64,000 bases of DNA from Zoroaster sp. YZ-2022 (GCA_029582265.1 CM055831.1:29822189-29886188), one strand, 5' to 3'; shown: positions 24,377 through 36,972, numbered from the stretch's first letter. Program-made: numbers and translations. Notes: a model not told the origin generated them from the sequence alone.

Positions 24377-24934
24377 ACAAGAATCAATAGATATTATATA
24401 GATGGTAGTTGCGTAAGTGATGGGTTTGGTTGAGTTTAAGGAGTCAGATACCATCGGTCACCCCATCAAAATATATCCGTTCATTTATAGGAGGAAGGAC
24501 ATTGTGGCTTTACTCCACGGGCCCTATTTAGATATATTGTATCCCAAAAATCGTAAGATCATGGGATGTTAGTAATGGGATGATAGTAATGGGATGATTA
24601 GTAAGCTGTTTCTGAGTGGTGTCATGTCACGAGCGTTATTGTCACCACTATCCAGTCCAATCTGTGCGGACACCCAGGGCCCTATACAACGTGTCCCCGT
24701 GCCAATAATGTCCCGCTAAATGAATTGGCACAACACGGCAGTACCACCAAATTGCTGTCTACGTTTAAAGATCCGTTTTCCAAGGTTAATACCAATAGTT
24801 TCGACGCTACCACCCACTACAGAAAAAACACTGGCCTCTAATAACCAGAGTGAAAATTATTTAAAAAAAATTGTACCTCCTTTTATCAAAAATAGGTTTG
24901 ATGAACTAGTTAAACTGAAACTTTCACATAGGCC

Positions 24935-25178
24935 TATGTGACGTGTTCTCCCGAAATCAGACACTTTTGGGCAGGTTATCAAAATTGAGTTAGTTATTGA
25001 TTATGAAAGTAGAGATCCTCAGCTTTACAATGATACCTTTTTTTTAAACTGGACTATTAATTATTAAATTTACAAGAAACTCAAATTCCACAAAAAACAC
25101 CCCCAGGCATATTTTTGCCCGTTTCTCAGTTCCGAGCTCTGCCCAAAAGTGTCTGATTTCGGGAGAACACGTCACATA
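24935..25178. mobile_element. 244-bp element with perfect 40-bp inverted arms
   Basis: Arms 24935-24974 and 25139-25178 are exact reverse complements over 40 bp (core GAAATCAGACACTTTTGGGC), separated by 164 bp of AT-rich DNA. It is probably a young MITE or the residue of one. No obvious target duplication; CACATA occurs on both sides but overlaps the arms. Confidence 0.85.
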
Positions 25179-25223
25179 TTGGTTTCCATACATTTTTTTA
25201 AATTGCATGATTGCAGAGGTATT

Positions 25224-25404
25224 ATAGACCTTTATCATGGTGCAGCCAGCCATCTTGTTTTTTCCATTCAAATCAATGTAACGAAACCGAGGCTGGAAGG
25301 AAAAATAGTCTGGCACCTTTTTATGAAATGAGAATTAGATCTGTCATTGTCATTGTGTATGCAGGGAATCAGACAAAGATGGCTGCAGTGTGATAAAGGT
25401 CTAT
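25224..25404. mobile_element. 181-bp MITE, ATAGACCTTTATCA ends
   Basis: Left end ATAGACCTTTATCATGGTGC and right end, as reverse complement, ATAGACCTTTATCACACTGC. The arms go on through GCAGCCAGCCATCTT and AAGATGGCTGC. It lies 45 bp from the preceding inverted-repeat element. No coding content. Confidence 0.8.
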
Positions 25405-26729
25405 TGCCCTTACTTTGAATTTGAAAAGGCCTAGGTCTTAAATTAGAATACCAAAACATTGGACTGAGTTGGGACTGGTGGGATGGGGATGTGGGGTGGG
25501 GGATGCAAGGGTAGAGTATAGAGGAGTACTAAAACCGTCGTTATATAGGAGTGAATTCGGTTCTGGTTCTTTCCCGTGTCTACGGACTCAGGGCGGCAGT
25601 CTGCCCGGCAGACACACCCCTTAACCATAATGATTGTTATACGGTCCTGTGTGATGGGGAGAACAGTATTCTGTTCACCAAAATTTGACACACACGCGTT
25701 GTGCATATCATTAAACATATGTGTTTCATTTTTGGATATGAATTGAAGAAAGTTGGGGAAGCTTTGTATTCGAGTACTTTGTAATGAATAGTCGGACGAG
25801 TATGAGTGCAAATGTGAGTACTCCATCTTTATATTTGTAGTCTATTACTTTTTCATGAGTATGAGTATGAGTACGAGTACTGACTCTGTTTCGGGTCATG
25901 CTTTGCAGTGTTGGATCACCAGGGGTAAAGGGGGTACTTACCCCCATTTTATCACCAAGCATGTAAAAATACTTTAGGCTATAGGGTGCCCCAACATTTT
26001 TGGCAGTGTGTCGCCCTTTTTGGTGGCCCCGCCCCCATTTCGAGACCCTTGATCTGGCCGCGCCTGACACTTCGCTCCGATGTTAGAATTTTAGATCAAC
26101 CTCACGGGTTGGTCGAGTTTTTGGTCTGATAACAAACTTGCAGTCCTTAGGATGCAGCAGGCAGTGTGTCTGGCAAATTGGTTACAGCCCGTTGCGAGCC
26201 CCTTAAAATTGTGTCTACTGCCTCCCGCCTTCCGTAGCTCCAATGTCACCAATCACAGACAACGCATAAAATGGAGAAAGTAAGTTTTCATTTCTCTATG
26301 CACCAATAATATACGATGATGAAATAACTGTTAGCGGTAACATTCACTATCATGCATATACCACAAGTCAGATAACACAATTGAATTTGAAAGTTGCCAG
26401 CTACCACGTGGCTGTGGGTGGGTTCCGCTATGTTGCGGCCTTGTTTGCTCACTGTCTGCCACGCGTCCAAACGGCATTCCTGACGGATGAATCATCGTGT
26501 AGGTTGGATGCCACGCTTCTGCCTACAGACTGTAACTCACCAAGGAGGAATCCTCTTACCTGGCCGCGACATGTTTCACTGAAATCAACTTGTAGATCTG
26601 TTTTAAAGGGGCGCTTATAGTCTCTATGGCCAGTGGAATCAAACTCTGGTATTGCTCACTGGATGTGGTATTCATAGCCTTATGCATTTGGTGACTCCAG
26701 CCTCTCATAAAAAAGTAATATTTAAGCGC
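25405..26729. other. Stretch without a gene; ACTCG block inside
   Basis: 25770-25885 is a GAGTATGAGTACGAG-type repeat block. Frames on the minus strand (25443-25826 and 25726-26070) overlap it and have no family signature. Confidence 0.4.
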
Positions 26730-27074
26730 TTGCTGGGCGAGTAGTGCGATTACTCGAGTAATCGCGAGTAATAATCGTTAATCGTACTCGTACTCGTACT
26801 CGTGTCTTTTTACTGCTCGATTAATCGTCCCACTGCGATTACCTCAAAAGTACTCGCGAGTAGTAACACATTTACGAGTAACGACTGATTTTTTAGTCAT
26901 TTTTATTTATTAAACATATAAAATCTGAAATAATATCCGATATTTTCAGAATAATTATCATAAAATATTATAATGTAATGTTAAAAATGCGGTCAATACT
27001 CGTGATTAATAGAGTACTCGCGAGTAATTGCTGTGAGATTACTCGAGTAGTGAATTTTACTAATCGCCCAGCAC
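26730..27074 (+). mobile_element. hAT-like MITE with ACTCGAGTAATCG interior, copy 1
   Basis: Inverted ends TGCTGGGCGAGTAGTGCGA and, reverse complement of the right end, TAGTGCTGGGCGATTAGTA. Next to the ends are self-complementary words CGATTACTCGAGTAATCG and TCGCGAG. The sequence is closely alike to 43417-43756. The TAGTG end fits hAT. No clear target duplication on this copy. Confidence 0.85.
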
Positions 27075-29150
27075 TACCCACTAAAAACAAAAACCTGCTC
27101 TTTAACATTCCATCCTTGATAAGATTTACGTATGTGTTTGAGGAAACATAAATTTACTTTGCCTATTGCATGAGGAAGAAATTAGCCTCCCCTCGAGGTT
27201 GCTGAGGCGCCCGGGTGCCCTCGATCGGGCCCTGGGAGAAGGGATGGTACGTATGCCTCGCTCGGTGGTAATGTCCTATAAGAAGCACGCAAATTAAGTT
27301 GCGGATATTTTCTTTTGAATGAAAAGGAATATACACCGCCAGTTAAATCAACATTTGAGTCTTTTTCCTTTTCTTTTCATCGTGACCGGGGTTTTGTGCT
27401 GGTTCACCGTCAAAGTGGTGGGGATGCGCAGCGCTGTATCGTCGGTGTGGAGACGTGGAAGTTATGACTCATTGGTGTGCCGGGGATCGTTATCACATTT
27501 ATCAATTACAAAGAATATTGACTAGAACTGTGTCGATATATTGTTTTAAGCCCAACATTAAGCTCTTGCAAGTGTTTCATGTTGAATGTATTATCACATT
27601 GGTGTGATGCAAGCAATGGTGCAGACGACGCGACAAACGATTGTGGTAAAATTTACTCTTGACATGAGTTTCCCTTTTTTGCTTGATTTCCCCCTCTTTT
27701 TGCCACCAGGACAGTTGAGTCTGCAATCGTCAAAAACTCTCTATGGCGAGCTAGCTTTTGAAAAAGAAGAACACACATGCGTTCACCTTTAGACAAAAGA
27801 AAAATTTCCATGAAATGCATGTTGTGCATATGAAATTATTGACTTCGCTGTACTTCCTGAAACTGCAAGGTTGAACAGAAATTGAAATATCAGTAATACT
27901 CTTTTAACCATCAAATATAGTTTCGATGTACTTTCTAAATCAAGTCTTGTTTAACATGATGATGAGGTCACGATGACGTCAGATACACCCCCTTTCCTAT
28001 AATTCCACCATGAGAAAGAGACCCACAAATCATGTTTGCAATATCAATAATTACTCTCCGTTTCACATCAGCTTCCCCGGCAAGTCTGAAGCAGTAAACA
28101 AGTCTTGCGGTTTCCTGATCTGTTATCTAAACATCCCGAACCAGCTGGTCGAGTATCGACTCGGCCATGGCATCGTCCTTTTTTGACATAACTCCGTAAT
28201 CACAATCCTATACAATCTGTCATGGTTTATCTTCAGTCCATAAGCCATTGAACTAGGGTCGGTTCCGTTACTCATGACGATAATGATGATGAGTGCAAGA
28301 AAAATACCTCAGTCGTTAACCCTACCCTGGGAGAATTAGAAGTACTTTAGATAACCCTGGAGTTTTCCAACCACAGATTCGAGTAGGCGTGTGCATTTGG
28401 CATTGGGGAAAAGCAAAACTTGCATTTTCAAAAGTAAAAGAATTTCCATATGGATCTGTACAATTCTAGGTTATAAGTCCATTTTATGATCACCTGCAAT
28501 ATATAATTGTTTTTCAACCAAGTGATATTAAGGTTAGTGTCCTTGAAACATTGTGAGAAGGATTGAATGTGTATTTTATGTCGTTTTCCACCTGTGATAC
28601 AAATAGTTTTGAAAAATGACATGAACTATGATTTTTTTTCTGTAAGGCATTTTTAAGGATTTCACATGGGCACAATTTGGCGATATCACAATGAAAGCTC
28701 TTGGTTTTTTTTCCTTACATATCTGATGATTTTCAATGATGGAGGCACCTATATATAGGTGGCACATTTTTTCAAAAAGGACTTTCTGTGAAAACCTGCT
28801 TGGAAACTTTGAAGCTATTAGCATATTTTGTCTGCTTTATAGTAACTATGACATTAGCAGTTTGTATGGTGTTTATGACAAGCCTATGAAATAAAAAGTT
28901 GATCGATTAGGGGAAGTAAAAAGTTGAACGATTAGGGGAAGTGACTGTTCAGAAAACACATGCAGGTCTTCTCACATTGGGATTACCCATGTGTCAAACT
29001 TCAAGCTATCGGACGGAAATACAATTATCATTTGACTGAATGTTCTCTGTCGGAATATATTCGCAAAAAATTAATCTCTGGTGAAAATGTTACATGCTTA
29101 TTGGGCAAATTTAAAACTACAATGGGCCAAGGGGTGTGCCTAAAATTAGG
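27075..29150. other. 2 kb without a supportable gene
   Basis: Contains a near-exact duplication of a 26-bp word (AAAGTTGATCGATTAGGGGA and AAAGTTGAACGATTAGGGGA) at 28892-28942 and a TGACGTCA word near 27973. Small frames show no domain. Confidence 0.35.
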
Positions 29151-29154
29151 TACT

Positions 29155-29198
29155 ATGTAGGGTTGGGCTAGGGTTAGAAGTAGGGTTAGGCTTAGAAT
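29155..29198 (+). repeat. Degenerate telomere-like TAGGGTTAG words
   Basis: Several TAGGGTT words in about 45 bp (TAGGGTTGGGC, TAGGGTTAGAAG, TAGGGTTAGGC). It resembles decayed TTAGGG repeats but is short, so it may be chance. Confidence 0.4.
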
Positions 29199-30261
29199 CA
29201 CCATTTTTGTTTACTAACATATCAGTTGGTGGGCCCCCATCTTAGCCTACCGGGGCCACACCCATTTTAAGCACCCAGGTCCCTCCCCTTGGCAAATGCC
29301 CCCCATGTGTCACCATCATGTGAGTGTGCTCCGTTGTTTGCCGTGTTCCCCATTTTCAGCCACACCGGAGCGCCCTGCCCTGCCCTCTCAAAAGAGATAC
29401 AAAATCACTTTTTTTAGCATCAATCTTATTTAATTAAAAGTTCAGTTGAAGGTGAACTGTAAACTCTCCATTATTTGTTCATTGGTTCTACTTTTGTATT
29501 TCCTTTATTTATTTATTCCACAGCCAGATGATACTCAACCGCAATTTGTGGGATTCAGAATTAGCGTGCAAAGAAGAGGAAGTGCTCGGTGCGTTTAGGG
29601 TGAGTTAGTGGTTTTCGTTTTCTGTGCAGTAAAAGTTCACCGAGAGTGCAGTGATAGTATCAATAACCTTCAGTTAGAAGCTATTATTTCGTCATTACAA
29701 AAATGTTCTGAAAGGTAGATTGCAGTTGAGTGGTGAAAGGCACCAGAGATAGAGAAAGCCCTTGAGATTTTAAAGGCAACAGGATTATGTAAATGGTAGT
29801 GGTCGGATAACATTTTTAGTTTCGAGTTATTTTGGTTTGGAAGTATATGTTAAAGAGACCTGTTATCAGTGAGCATGTCATCGAAACTTGCATAGCACTG
29901 CAATGCATTTGTAGACTTGAGACAGCGATTCTTCAAAATTAATATTGTGCCAAACACCATTCCGAGAACAAGATAATAAAAAAGTTTGCGAGGCCCCCAA
30001 TATTTTGACACTTTCCTCGCGTGAGCTGACATGAGCTTCTCGCTCGCGGCGAACCGAAAGTTGGATTTCAGCTGTCAAAATAGCTGTAATCAACATAATA
30101 TTTGACAGAAATGTTTTTAAAGGAAGTCAGCACCCTTACCAACATTTCGTTTTGACAACGATCGATCAATAAGCAGTCATATGACTTATACAATGCACAC
30201 TTTGGTACGGTGACACAGTACACTGTACTAATATTAAGTCAAATTGAATATACAACCGTTG

Positions 30262-30836
30262 TAGGGCTGTGCTGGGTATCCGGGTATTCGGATACCCGAC
30301 CGAAACTGTCATTACCCGGTTCCATTTTTCGGTTACAATTACCAGTAAAAGACTTTTTAAAATTCGGACTTAACATTTGAGCGGAGTGAACAGAAATCTG
30401 TCACTCTTGAACAATGTAATATTTACACTTTTATAGACAATTATCTTTAAATTCAAGAGATTACGCTCCAATAAAGCCTTGTAGTATTTTAAGGACATTT
30501 TTCATACACTTTTCTCCAACTGTTTATGATACATTGTATCGAATCATTAAGACTGCAAAGGGCCTGGCAGCGGCTGCTTCAAACAAATAATTGTTTGCCT
30601 AATTGTTTACCTAATTTTACCTAGTTTTAATAAAAAACAACACAGTAAAGAAAAGATTGATTTAAGTATGGTACCCTCTGTATTATAATGGTCATTTTTA
30701 AAAACATTTACAGTACATGTATTTGTGCACCACCGGAAGCATGTTTTCAACAAAAATGAAAACGGGTATCCGGGTATCCGAAGTTTCCTGATTTCGGGTA
30801 TCCGGTTCCAAAAATATCCGAAAACGCACAGTCCTA
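30262..30836 (+). mobile_element. hAT-like MITE, copy 3, carrying an insert
   Basis: 575-bp copy starting TAGGGCTGTGCTGGGTATCC and ending CCGAAAACGCACAGTCCTA, flanked by AACCGTTG (30254-30261) and AACCATTG (30837-30844), an 8-bp duplication with one change. Compared with the copy at 23439 it has extra sequence at about 30477-30650. Confidence 0.92.
30477..30650. mobile_element. 174-bp insert within hAT-like MITE copy 3
   Basis: Absent from copy 2, where CCAATAAAG runs straight into AAAAGATC. TAAAG is present at both borders of the insert (30472-30476 and 30646-30650), compatible with a 5-bp target duplication. The insert is AT-rich with an A-rich right side (TTTTAATAAAAAACAACACAG). Its class is not recognised. 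Deletion from copy 2 is the alternative. Confidence 0.6.
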
Positions 30837-30844
30837 AACCATTG

Positions 30845-31187
30845 GTCTTTGGTAACGTGCGTTCATTTCAAATCAGTAGTTGTCAAGAAGTATATGATAA
30901 AACTCACCTGTGAAAATGTCATCACAAAATGCTCTCACGTTTTTGAGTAAACAGCGAATACATGTTTGTACATGTTTTTAAGTTCTACAAAGAGTTACCG
31001 GACGGCGACTTTGTTATATTTGACATAACAATTATGTTATTGTCTCTAAGATGAAAGCACTTAGGACGAAATAATTTCTCGGCATGATTAACATGTGTAT
31101 ACCAACTTTACACTAAGTAAGATTTTTGATAAATTTGATAAAACTGGAAATATTATTATTAACCAATATTGTAATTTCCTTTTAAAG
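30845..31187 (-). mobile_element. Reverse copy of the TTAA-ended GGTACAACATT MITE
   Basis: Reverse complement relation to 47072-47410: CCTGTGAAAATGTCATCAC, CTCTAAGATGAAAGCAC, ACCAACTTTACACTAAGTA and a terminal TTTCCTTTTAAAG appear in order. It lies directly beside hAT-like MITE copy 3. Confidence 0.65.
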
Positions 31188-32529
31188 TAGATTTTAATTT
31201 GACTTGTACAAGTGTAATATAACTTGACCATTATTTAGCGCTCTGTGTACAGGTCAAAATAAAGTTATAATTGCTTCGACCTTAAGAGTCCAATATAACT
31301 CGAACATTATGAGTACCAAAGTAAATTTCCTATGACACGTACTGTTAACTCTATAATTTAATACCAATAAGCGTAGCTATAAAATATATACATTACAATA
31401 AATCATGACGCCCCCTGCGTGTCATTGGTCGGTGCATTTACTACCCATGGCCGAACCATAGGCCTAATAGTTTTGTTTTGTTTTTGTTTTTTATTTAGTT
31501 TTTTGTTTTTACAGCAGTGGAGTGAATTTAATTAACACAAGGTCTACTAATCCACTGCATGAACCAAGGTGTGTGATTGCATTAAAATATTTGATATTAA
31601 TTGTTTTATCACCAGCGTTGCGGTCGTGGCCTTACTGAAAAATAACTACAGTAACTTTCACCTTGTGGCGAGCCAACCTTGGCCTCCACTCTTGATATCA
31701 GTTTTCCTGTTAGCTGAGAACATAGAAAGAAAGGAACAAAGCTGAAATTCGAATTTTTTGGATTAAAGTCAGTCTACTCTTTCAGTAAAAAAATGCGCCA
31801 GTGGTGAATAGATAGCCTACGTACAGAAACCAAAAAATTACAGTTTCAGGTTGTTTGCATTGTATAGTTCATAACGAGAAGACAAGGGAACAATTTCTAG
31901 TTTCGTCTTGAAATTAAATATTGAAGTCGAAAATTCAGTTGGAAATTGATTTTATAAATTTTACTAAATTGGAATGATTCCATGGGATATGGGATACCAT
32001 CACCAACCTTACACCACTTGTAATACTGAGATATTTGTAGTTGTTGTTGTTGTTGTTGTTGTTGTTTTTTTTTTTTGTGTTGCTGTTGTTTTTTTGAATT
32101 ACCAATAATGTTTTCCCTGACAATTCAAGCAATACATATACACTTAAACGTGCTAATGCCTTTTAACTCTGCTGTATAGGGTGATCTGTTGCATACGATG
32201 CTATTTTTTAGACTTTAAAATTGACTTTCTGTATAAAGCGAGATGATCTATATGGAGGTGCTCTGTACAGCAAATATCAATAATTTACCTTTCTCTTTGT
32301 AGATATGTAATGTCATAAGAAAACCAACTAACATAAATTTTGTCTCGAATTCCGAAAAGCCTATAATGAAATACAATGCCCATCTTACGTTTACACGCAC
32401 GTGAAGCAGTACCAATATTTTCGGTGTTATTTTATACACAAACATTGGTTTTGTGACATTTCTCAAACATGAGAATAAACGGTTTCTACACATTGCACGT
32501 AGAATAAAATATTAGAAACCGGGTTTCTA
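31188..32529. other. AT-rich stretch with GTT microsatellite
   Basis: (GTT)n at about 32040-32066 followed by poly-T. No gene, RNA or clear transposon recognised. Confidence 0.4.
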
Positions 32530-32734
32530 TTAAAGGAACAGTATCGTCGCGATCAGAGCAGACTTTCAGCAGGGCATGGAATTGGTGTCCAAGTTTAAGA
32601 TGAACAGAGTGACCGAAAATTACTGGCTCATTTATGGGATATTTATGTGGGATATTATTTTCAGTCACTGAGCTAATCTAAAACTAGCACTCCGATTCCA
32701 TGCCCTGTTGATTGTGACGATACTGTCCCTTTAA
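32530..32734 (+). mobile_element. TTAA-ended GGGACAGTATCG MITE
   Basis: Starts TTAAAGGAACAGTATCGTCG and ends GACGATACTGTCCCTTTAA. Arms also carry CAGGGCATGGAATTGGTGTC and its complement. The centre is shortened relative to 43045 and 48151. No coding content. TTAA at both ends may be target duplication or part of the inverted repeat. Confidence 0.92.
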
Positions 32735-33028
32735 CATGAAACGTGCAGGTCGTGACCAACGTTCAATAACCCTCGTTTATGTAATTCCACTCGCAAACAA
32801 GGAACAATTTAACTCTCTTCTCCTTGCATTCAGATTTACTATTCAGTACATTGACCAACATGAGAATAATTATTTTTATCAAACAATGTTGCTTTTTTAT
32901 CGTCGTGTGAAAAGGGGTTATGCCTACGTGGAATGAATACACATTTCGTATGTTGCTCCTGTGCAGATATTGCTCCATGCTGCTCGCGCAATATGTATGG
33001 AGCTAAACACAAGTGGCTCTGTTTTATC

Positions 33029-33376
33029 GTGTCATGGCCGAGCGGTCTAGCTTACCGGATTCAAGTTCTGGTGTTAGCAACATAATGTGGGTTCGAATCA
33101 CGGCCGTGACACTTGTGTCCTTGAGCAAGACACTTAATCATAATTGCTTCTCTCCACCCAGGGGTTAAATGGGTACCTGTAAAGGCAGAGTTGGTTTGCT
33201 TTATATGCGCTAGAAATGGCAGCAATTGAGCTGTATTATCCCCAGGGAGCTGAGATGGTTTCAGGAATGATTTATGAGCCTTATGAGCAGGGATAATAAT
33301 ATAATGCGCCTTGAGCACCACTTAGTTGGTGGATACGTGCGCTATATAAATCCACACATTATTATTATTATTATTA
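33029..33376 (+). mobile_element. tRNA-headed SINE, copy 2, full length
   Basis: Forward copy of the element at 14288-14645. The tRNA-like head at about 33031-33110 has A box TGGCCGAGCGGTCTAG and B box GGTTCGAATCACGG; the spacing between them fits a Leu/Ser type tRNA. The body runs to GTGCGCTATATAAATCCACA and a (ATT)n tail at 33358-33376. A minus frame across it is spurious. Confidence 0.94.
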
Positions 33377-33445
33377 CAGCGTAATGGTAGTTTTCTGTGA
33401 AAATGAACACCTAGGCCCAATGTCATAGCAATTTTATAGCGCCGC

Positions 33446-33650
33446 AAGCAGCGGCGGCACCAGACCTGTTAAACTGGGGGGGGGGGGGCAAGAGGGGGCA
33501 GCTTAAATTTAAGGGGGGGCAAACATTAATCTTTAATGTAATTTTGTACTGCTGAAAAAGCATAAATTGAGGGGGGGGGGAAATTGGGGGGGGGGGAAGA
33601 AAGTAACCGGGGGCATTTTCCCCTTGCCCCCCGTAGCGCCGCCGCTGCCG
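33446..33650. mobile_element. G-rich MITE with GCGGCGGC ends
   Basis: Inverted GC-rich ends AGCGGCGGC (33450-33458) and GCCGCCGCT (33638-33646) with flanking G-tracts on the left and CCCCTTGCCCCCC on the right. The layout parallels the GGATCC-ended element at 4912, but the ends differ. Confidence 0.6.
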
Positions 33651-34396
33651 TTAAGCACAAAGAAAGGCATGCGAACTTGCCAGCCATTATTGCTAGCAAA
33701 TGAGTGACATTTAGGACGATTTCAATTGGCCTATCGTGGATATTTTCATTAGGTGATTGCATCCAATAAGAGCGCACAATTGCAGGTAGATATTTATTTC
33801 GACATTATTCGGCATTCTTCTTCAATAAAATTACTCATAAAAACAGTTGACGTCTTATTCAACACAATGGAGCCGGTGTATAATGAATACAAAATATCGA
33901 GGCCTAAAAATGTTGTGTCTTCTAAATAATTGTCACTGTTTGTATATTATTTTGTACCAGTTTATTAGTGTTACGGAAATGATTTTCTATTAGTGAGAAC
34001 GAGGTAGACCCTGGGGACGTGGTTGCATTTGTACCTGAGGTTGTCTGCATTGAACCTGACCTACTTTTCCCCTCCCTGTGTGACGCCGTTGCTAATGAGC
34101 ACACGGTGCGGGAAATAGTTCGCGTGCTATTTGTCATTACGATAATGTGAATAATGTTGGTGTGTGCATCCCATGACATTTCAATGAACATCACCAGAGC
34201 ATCGCTCTCTACGGTAATAATGAGCATCTGTTGATTAGGGTCATGCATTAGGATTCAATATATAATATACATCATTTCAATAGCAATATTGGCAAAACTG
34301 TTTCTATACGAGTAAGCTTACTCAGTCTTTGAGTCAAAATAAACAAATGCTTTAGCTTATAACATTGTATCGTTCACGAGAAAATAGTTAAAAAGC

Positions 34397-34510
<114 letters not shown>

Positions 34511-34880
34511 TATTATTAATTTGCTTTGTGTTATTAATTTGCTTTAATTTGTGATATTTTGTAATTGTGCTGTTTTTGTAGTAATAAAGATGCAATATTG
34601 GGAGTTTAATTTTTTTTTTTAATGATAAAACCATTCTCATATATATAGCGCATTTCACCGTGAGGTCCATATGCGCTTTGAGTTAGCAATTATACAAATT
34701 GAACAAATATTTTTACCCAGCTGGTTTTGAATAGTTCTGATGTTTTGGCCTATTTGACAGCATCTGGTAAAGTTGTTTCATAACTGAACTGCAGCAGATC
34801 GGGGGACCATAGGACTTAGTTTTATAACATGGATGCATCGATATGTGAGAACTAAAACCTTAATTTACATGTAAAGCCTT

Positions 34881-35120
34881 ATACAAGCCTCGAACATTTT
34901 TTTATGGTCACTTACCCAGCACTTACCCACCCTTGTATTTTCACTTACCCATTTCCAAAAGTCACATACCCGATTTCAGTGTCTGGCCATGTCGTTATGG
35001 GACATGTCATAAAAACATGGATAGATCCACTTACCCAGCAACTTACCCACTTTTTAAAATCACTTACCGCCTGAAAAATCCACTTACCTCCGGTAAGTGG
35101 GAATTTCGAGTCTTGGCCTT
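34881..35120. mobile_element. MITE-like element rich in CACTTACCCA words
   Basis: The left end ATACAAGCCTCGAACATT and the right end GAATTTCGAGTCTTGGCCTT are approximate inverted partners. Inside, CACTTACCCA-like words recur at least six times. A terminal CGGTAAGTGGG is the inverted form of the same word. Class unknown. Confidence 0.45.
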
Positions 35121-35309
35121 ATACTGTTGGTAATCTCGAAAAACGTAAATGATCACAGTTCTACATAAAACATACTTGCAAGGTGTTAAATTGGTATCAA
35201 ACATCCCTTGAAATCATTCAGTCTAGTGGGCTATAATTTAAATAAAATTAGTAAAACAATTTCCTTATACTGAATTTTCAATGGGCTATCAATTTGATTC
35301 CAGATACAC

Positions 35310-35545
35310 TGGGGTAAATCCCTACTCTTGTATGATAAGTGTAATTATGGGTTCTTTGAAGCGCACTGATGTTTACAGTACACGGGACCTACGGCTTGAC
35401 ATCCCATCCGAAGAATTAAGTAATTATGGTTAAGTGTCTTGATCAAGGACACAAGCGCAGCGACCGGCCAGGCTGGGATTCGAACCCACGTTCTGACGCC
35501 ACCAGAACTTGAATCAGATCGCTAGACCGCTCGGTCACGACACCA
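35310..35545 (-). mobile_element. Second tRNA-headed SINE family member
   Basis: On the minus strand it starts GTGTCGTGACCGAGCGGTCT, with B box GGTTCGAATCCCAG. It then shares the GTGTCCTTGATCAAGACACT word with the other SINE but has a different body (GATGTCAAGCCGTAGGTCC). So it is a related but distinct subfamily, or a mosaic. Confidence 0.8.
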
Positions 35546-36474
35546 CATTAAGACAAAGAACGTTTAGAAGCACTTTTGCCAGCATAACCAATATTCATGT
35601 GTGTTTTTGCCTAATTACTATTTCAGATTTTATCTGTACTATTTGATAGTTGAACTTTCCATATGATACTGTACCGTGGGTGTGAAAGTCCTTCATAACC
35701 ATTAAACCAACCAGTTTTCGTAATCGATGTAAAATTAAGTTGTGTTACCGTTAATGAACGTAACCTTGCCACAGGCCAGCTCACGTGACAGGCGCTGTGG
35801 ATACGATGAGACGAAGCTTGTGATTGGCCGAACCCAAACTGGCCGTGAAAGATCAACTTTTGTTCACGTGCTCTCAGGACGCTGCGAATAATAATTAACA
35901 GAAATCACATGAACGATACTGCAAAACTTGTTTGTGTGAAATTTAAAACCTTGAATCCTTTTCAAAGTTAGTGTTTCTTGACAAGTGGGAGTGGGTTTTC
36001 TGTCCCTGCCCGTGTTGCACAATGACAACCCAATTTAGGGCCACTGTTTACAGCCTTCAGGGCTGCTGTACTGTCTGTATGTAAATCACAAGTATCCACC
36101 GGTGTACAGTCCCAAATTTGCTGTGTTAAAAACTTTATCATCAGTGCACCGTGTTAATATTGGGCAGCTTTCCCAATTAAGAATACAGTGACCACAGTGC
36201 TGTCTTTTTAACGCCCGTGGTTTTGCAGGGTATCAGTGACGGTTGCGGGAGAATTAGCACCATGGAAACCCCATTCCCCTTCCACTTTAAAACACGATCT
36301 ATTTGATAATCTTCCCAAAAAAATCTAATTGTAAACATGCTGAATGTATCAAACATACTGAAAAGTTATTCTGCCGTTGTCCATCAAAACACTTCGTTGG
36401 ACCGATTGAACACTCCCCTCTTTTGACCAAAATGAGAAATTTCCCCCAAAAACTTTAAATTCATAGTATATGGT

Positions 36475-36497
36475 ATCATGGAGGTAACCTCCATGAT
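36475..36497. repeat. Inverted repeat, 11-bp arms, 1-bp spacer
   Basis: ATCATGGAGGT and ACCTCCATGAT separated by one base, inside a TATAGTATATGG-rich tract (36466-36540). Likely a hairpin-prone site. Confidence 0.85.
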
Positions 36498-36909
36498 GGT
36501 ATATAGTATATATACCATATAGTATATAGTATATGGTACAAGCATATGAAACGATCACTATAAATACATAGTTTATGTCTGCATAGAATGGTTAACCGTG
36601 AGATCGTGTGTGTACTGCAGCTAATGCAAATTTAAACCATCCACTGCCACCGGTGTAAACGTTATATTACGTTTGGTCCACAAGTAAGTTGTGAGGATTC
36701 GTTCATTCATAATTTCAATCAAACACGGTGTTATGGAGGAGCATGGAGGAAGGTGGGAGGAGTAACAATAACTTATAAAGGACATGATTTATGAAATAAT
36801 AACTTTGATTGATACTTTGTGTTTCATTGTAACCTTTCCACCAAATGTATAATATTTCTTTAGTTTTGGGATTCTCAAAAGCGTAGTGTGCCCTAAATTG
36901 TCGTTGTCT

Positions 36910-36972
36910 TGACTCAGTGGAGTACATTGACAACTGACGTCACACCTGTATTACGTAACACCGATGACTCAT
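36910..36972. promoter_or_regulatory. Cluster of four bZIP-type sites
   Basis: Within 63 bp: TGACTCA (36910-36916), TGACGTCA (36935-36942), TTACGTAA (36951-36958) and ATGACTCAT (36964-36972). These match AP-1, CRE, PAR/C-EBP-type and AP-1 consensus words. No TATA box or coding start is evident nearby. Enhancer function is inference. Confidence 0.4.

Noticed and set aside
33031..33110. A tRNA gene-like head with clear A and B boxes
   Set aside because: It is continuous with a SINE body and ATT tail and recurs at 14288-14645, so it is a SINE promoter and not a tRNA gene.
33922..34248. A 108-codon minus frame with Ser/Thr-rich second half
   Set aside because: No signal peptide, repeat or family motif. 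Listed only as chance.
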